From assembly GCA_030220185.1 (NCBI GenBank), contig JASPKZ010004953.1:466001-530000 (forward strand): DNA of 64,000 nt, given 5' to 3'. Made by a program: the position numbers and the translations under genes. Shown here in pieces: positions 61,450 to 64,000 of the stretch. The notes beneath the pieces were generated by a model that saw nothing but the letters and a program-made list of their open reading frames with translations, ran no database searches and was not told the DNA's origin. Each line of letters begins with the position of its first letter. The first letter of the stretch is position 1. The DNA comes from Diploptera punctata (Eukaryota > Arthropoda > Insecta > Blattodea > Blaberidae).

Positions 61450-61889
61450 TGTATGTTTCTAGGGAGATGCCCCTGTATTTGAGCATTTGGCATGGATTTC
61501 CTGAAGTAGTCCCAGCCTGGAGAACCGAATGGGAGACTATTTTACCTTCGGAAAATTGTAAAAATGGAATGCATGTCCGCGTTTCTTGGCGGTTGAATTT
61601 TTACGGTGAAAGATCGTCACTCTTTCGACCAATGTACTTTTTTCGTCTGGCTTAACTCCTTCGACCTATCCGGCGTGGGTAACCCTTTTAGCATAACTCT
61701 CGGGGGCAAGTCACTCCACCACGACAAGGTAAAGATACCATGCAGGGAATTTTCGTGTAAAAGAAATTGAAATGTTTTCTTTTTACGAATTTTATTAAGC
61801 TTGATTTTTTTATATTTGTAAAGTAAGTATTGTAAATTAATAGCCTATGAGCAAATTACCTATGTGAAAGCAAAGCACTACTTTCATTA
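61450..61889. other. No recognisable feature
   Basis: Plus-strand frames contain CMSGFPG-like and FYGERSSLF segments that may belong to a repeat I do not know. Nothing I can support. Confidence 0.4.
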
Positions 61890-62604
61890 TCATAAGTAAT
61901 GCCACGAGTGATTTCCAATTTATCTAGAGAATTTGGAAATGAAGAGTGGCGTTTGTTAGGACTATTTAACGAATAAAATTAAGCTGTTTACTCACAAATC
62001 ATTATTTAAATATAGTTATTTTAAAATATTTATATATTTAATGTAAACGGCGATGTTTGAAAACAAATGAAAAACGATTGGTACGCTTCATTTGCTTATT
62101 TTATCCATCACTGCAACCAGATCATATTATTTATTGCCAAAGGAACGCAATATTGTAAGAATGCTCTCTAGTGGAGAAAAAATTAAACACATCAAACTGT
62201 ATATTAATTCATTTCTGATGTCGTATGGTGTAAATATGATAATTATATTTTTGTGGAATGTTATTACCTGAGAAAAAATACATTTAAGAAAGTGCAAACA
62301 GTGGTTTATTTTTTTGGTGGTATAATAAATTGCTACAAATTTTTTTATATTAACTTCCGCATGAGTTATGTGTTGACATGCATGCACTATATATACAATC
62401 TGGTAGCCGTATTGCTTAGAGAGTCAGTCACTGCAAAATAATGCTATGACCTATTCAGAATGTTAGAAAGGAGGTGCTTTCTTTATTATGATAAACTTTA
62501 GTTGGTAAATTCTAGGCGAAACACGACTGTGATTGGTTGTAAATAAAAAATCATTGCAATGTGATTGGTCATTGACTCCCATTTGGGGCATGAGTTAAAT
62601 AGTC
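61890..62604 (-). repeat. Family A repeat, copy A7
   Basis: Complete minus-strand unit from the hairpin end (plus strand TCATAAGTAATGCCACG) to GAGTTAAATAGTC. The hairpin at about 61900-61953 is a short form, with outer arms conserved apart from one G-for-A change (GGCGTT). Confidence 0.87.
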
Positions 62605-62743
62605 AAAATTAAATAGTACTTCGAACTATCGATTTTTTAAACAAATGTATAGCATACTTGTTCTTAATTCTAGGTCTACAACATATTCATCTCCCTGTAC
62701 CCAAAATTATACATTGATTTTCCCCCTCAAATAATCTCCATTT

Positions 62744-62935
62744 GTCCACTGCTGTGGTCTTGAGGTAGTGTCGCTGCTTCGCACCCAGCGGGGCCTGGTT
62801 CAATTCCCGTTCCGGATAAGTTTCCCCCGTGGTAGGTTTTTTCGGGGTTTTTCCTTGCCATAAGACAAATGTCAGGAAACTTTAAGGACCAAATGGTCGT
62901 CGGACATCATTTGTCCATCATAATCATTATTATAT
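62744..62935 (+). mobile_element. SINE-1, old diverged copy
   Basis: The tRNA-like head (GTCCACTGCTGTGGTC, B box GGTTCAATTCCCG) and the first part of the body are clear but diverged. The 3' part is missing, and LINE-D sequence follows. Confidence 0.78.
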
Positions 62936-63800
62936 TCCCCATCACACTGTATATTATTCATTATCTTTTACGGTCTCACTTACAAAAAAAAGTAAAGTGA
63001 TCCCACAACAGGCCTCAGGAGGCCTTTGGGGTAGTAGGAGGTTAAGGCCCCCACTTTTTCTAGACAATCGGCACTTTATGTCAGCCGGGTTGTCAACCCT
63101 GCGTGACGGCCGCCTTTACCCCCAGAACAAGCGTCTGGTACTCATTTCCGTTAGAGGCTGAGTCGACCCCAGGGCCATAGTGCCGCCAGAGGGTTTGGGC
63201 CAGTTTAAAAATCCTGACCCCAACGGGACTTGAACCCTCGACCCTCCGGCTTCTAGCTCAGGGTCTCACTTACCAAAACATGGAATTCCCTTCCGCCCTA
63301 TGTCAGAGACTGTCAAACTATAACATCCTTCAAAAACAAACTAAAGAATTATTTAATAACAAACTAACTTATACACCTCACTGATAATATTCTTTTAACA
63401 ATTAACAAATTAAATTATTTATGAAAATAATATTAAGAATAACAAATAGTTTCATTTGTTTTGTTTTAAATATTGTATAAAAGTAAAATTAGTTGTCTAT
63501 ATCTCATTATTTTTCTTTTTTTTTATATACACTAGACAGGGACAATTTAATATGTTTCGCTTGTAAACATTTTATTATTAGTTTTAGTCTTAATTTTAAC
63601 TAACATTAACTGGTTGCATTATAGATCGTAATATAATAGATATTATCTTTTTGATCAAATTTTTATTTAGTATTTAATATTAGAGTTAATTGTGATTGTT
63701 ATATTCTGATGTAATATATGTTTATCCTGGTGAGTGGAAGAGAAGGCCACATGGCCTTAACTCCACCAGGCTAAATAAATCTAATCTAATCTAATCTATG
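62936..63800 (+). mobile_element. LINE-D 3' end with C-terminal coding part, split by SINE-3
   Basis: The frame SLTKTWNSLPPYVRDCQTIT and SFKNKLKNYLI is the C-terminal motif of CR1/L2/Jockey-like LINEs (WNSLPxxVRD...FKxxLKxYL). After the stop lies a ~400-bp AT-rich 3' UTR, a hairpin AAGGCC-ACAT-GGCCTT, and a TCTAA-repeat tail at 63777-63799. SINE-3 interrupts it at 62984-63261. The RT is not in the window. Confidence 0.85.
62984..63261 (-). mobile_element. SINE-3 copy with TSD inside LINE-D
   Basis: Minus-strand SINE-3 with AAAAAAAAGTAAAG tail and part of the tRNA-like head. It is flanked by an exact 12-bp duplication GGTCTCACTTAC (62972-62983 and 63262-63273). Confidence 0.93.
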
Positions 63801-63929
63801 ACTGAGTGTGTGTAACGTCCTAATGTTGTGTTGTCTAGAAGGGGGACTTGATATTGAGCTCATCACACATTCGGGGAGACCCTCCATGTCCTTGTGTAGT
63901 CCATAGTTAAAATCCCTCTTCCGACAGGT

Positions 63930-64000
63930 ATTCCTAATCTGAGCTAATGTTTTCCAATCATCCCCTGTATAATTTACTTCCCTCAAATCATGCTTAATGT
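63930..64000 (-). mobile_element. LINE-A fragment, cut by window end
   Basis: REVNYTGDDWKTLAQI on the minus strand matches the C-terminal part of LINE-A. The protein end is missing, and the rest lies beyond the window. Confidence 0.8.

Noticed and set aside
61449..61655. 68-codon plus-strand ORF near LINE-A as a gene
   Set aside because: No motif I can name, borders on repeat debris, no intron-exon signals.

Overview
This 64-kb window looks like intergenic or deeply intronic DNA from a large, AT-rich, repeat-saturated arthropod genome. I recognise no host protein-coding gene, rRNA gene or convincing functional tRNA gene. The dominant LINE ends in the protein string RAYVRAAMNLRVR, and one tRNA-derived SINE carries a short ATC-repeat stretch. 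Both are typical of cockroach sequence, so Blattodea, most likely Periplaneta-like, is my best guess (inference from remembered repeat families, no search run).

Layout. 0-9 kb: two head-to-tail copies of an unclassified repeat (Family A), a LINE-A split by a SINE, a hAT transposon with exact 8-bp target duplication, several SINEs, and two Helitron-like elements. 9-17 kb: LINE-B fragments, inverted tRNA-like modules, a second hAT element, and a Penelope-like inverted-repeat complex. 17-26 kb: tandem LINE-A copies with three nested insertions, a LINE-F fragment, a pair of Helitrons in opposite orientation, and a repeat carrying a tRNA-Tyr-like sequence that keeps an intron. 26-38 kb: SINEs, LINE-G/C/I fragments, a large inverted-repeat block around a 1.6-kb LINE-A, a deleted mariner-like transposon and LINE-B. 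38-46 kb: inverted copies of elements seen at 7 and 23 kb, then a 2.7-kb 19-bp minisatellite. 46-50 kb: LINE-E, the longest coding relic, followed by a foldback mariner-like element. 50-64 kb: LINE-B, Family A, mariner-like remnants, a LINE-A pair between long direct repeats, a piggyBac-like TTAA element, LINE-D and more SINEs.

How the parts relate. Almost everything is a mobile element or its debris. Precise target duplications around SINEs and LINE fragments, and 5' truncation of a SINE, indicate LINE-type target-primed insertion. The commonest SINE (SINE-1, 12 copies) shares its 3' end and a CTGC-loop-GCAG hairpin with LINE-E, the best candidate for its driver. Inverted-repeat and foldback architectures are unusually frequent. 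The most interesting signals are the SINE-1/LINE-E tail match, hammerhead-like hairpins with compensatory changes in the Penelope-like arms, the intron-retaining tRNA-Tyr repeat, tRNA-like sequences bracketed by A/T-rich inverted arms, and the conserved ~95-nt hairpin ending Family A. Family names (SINE-1 to -6 and -9, LINE-A to -I, Family A, Repeat P) are local labels, not database names.
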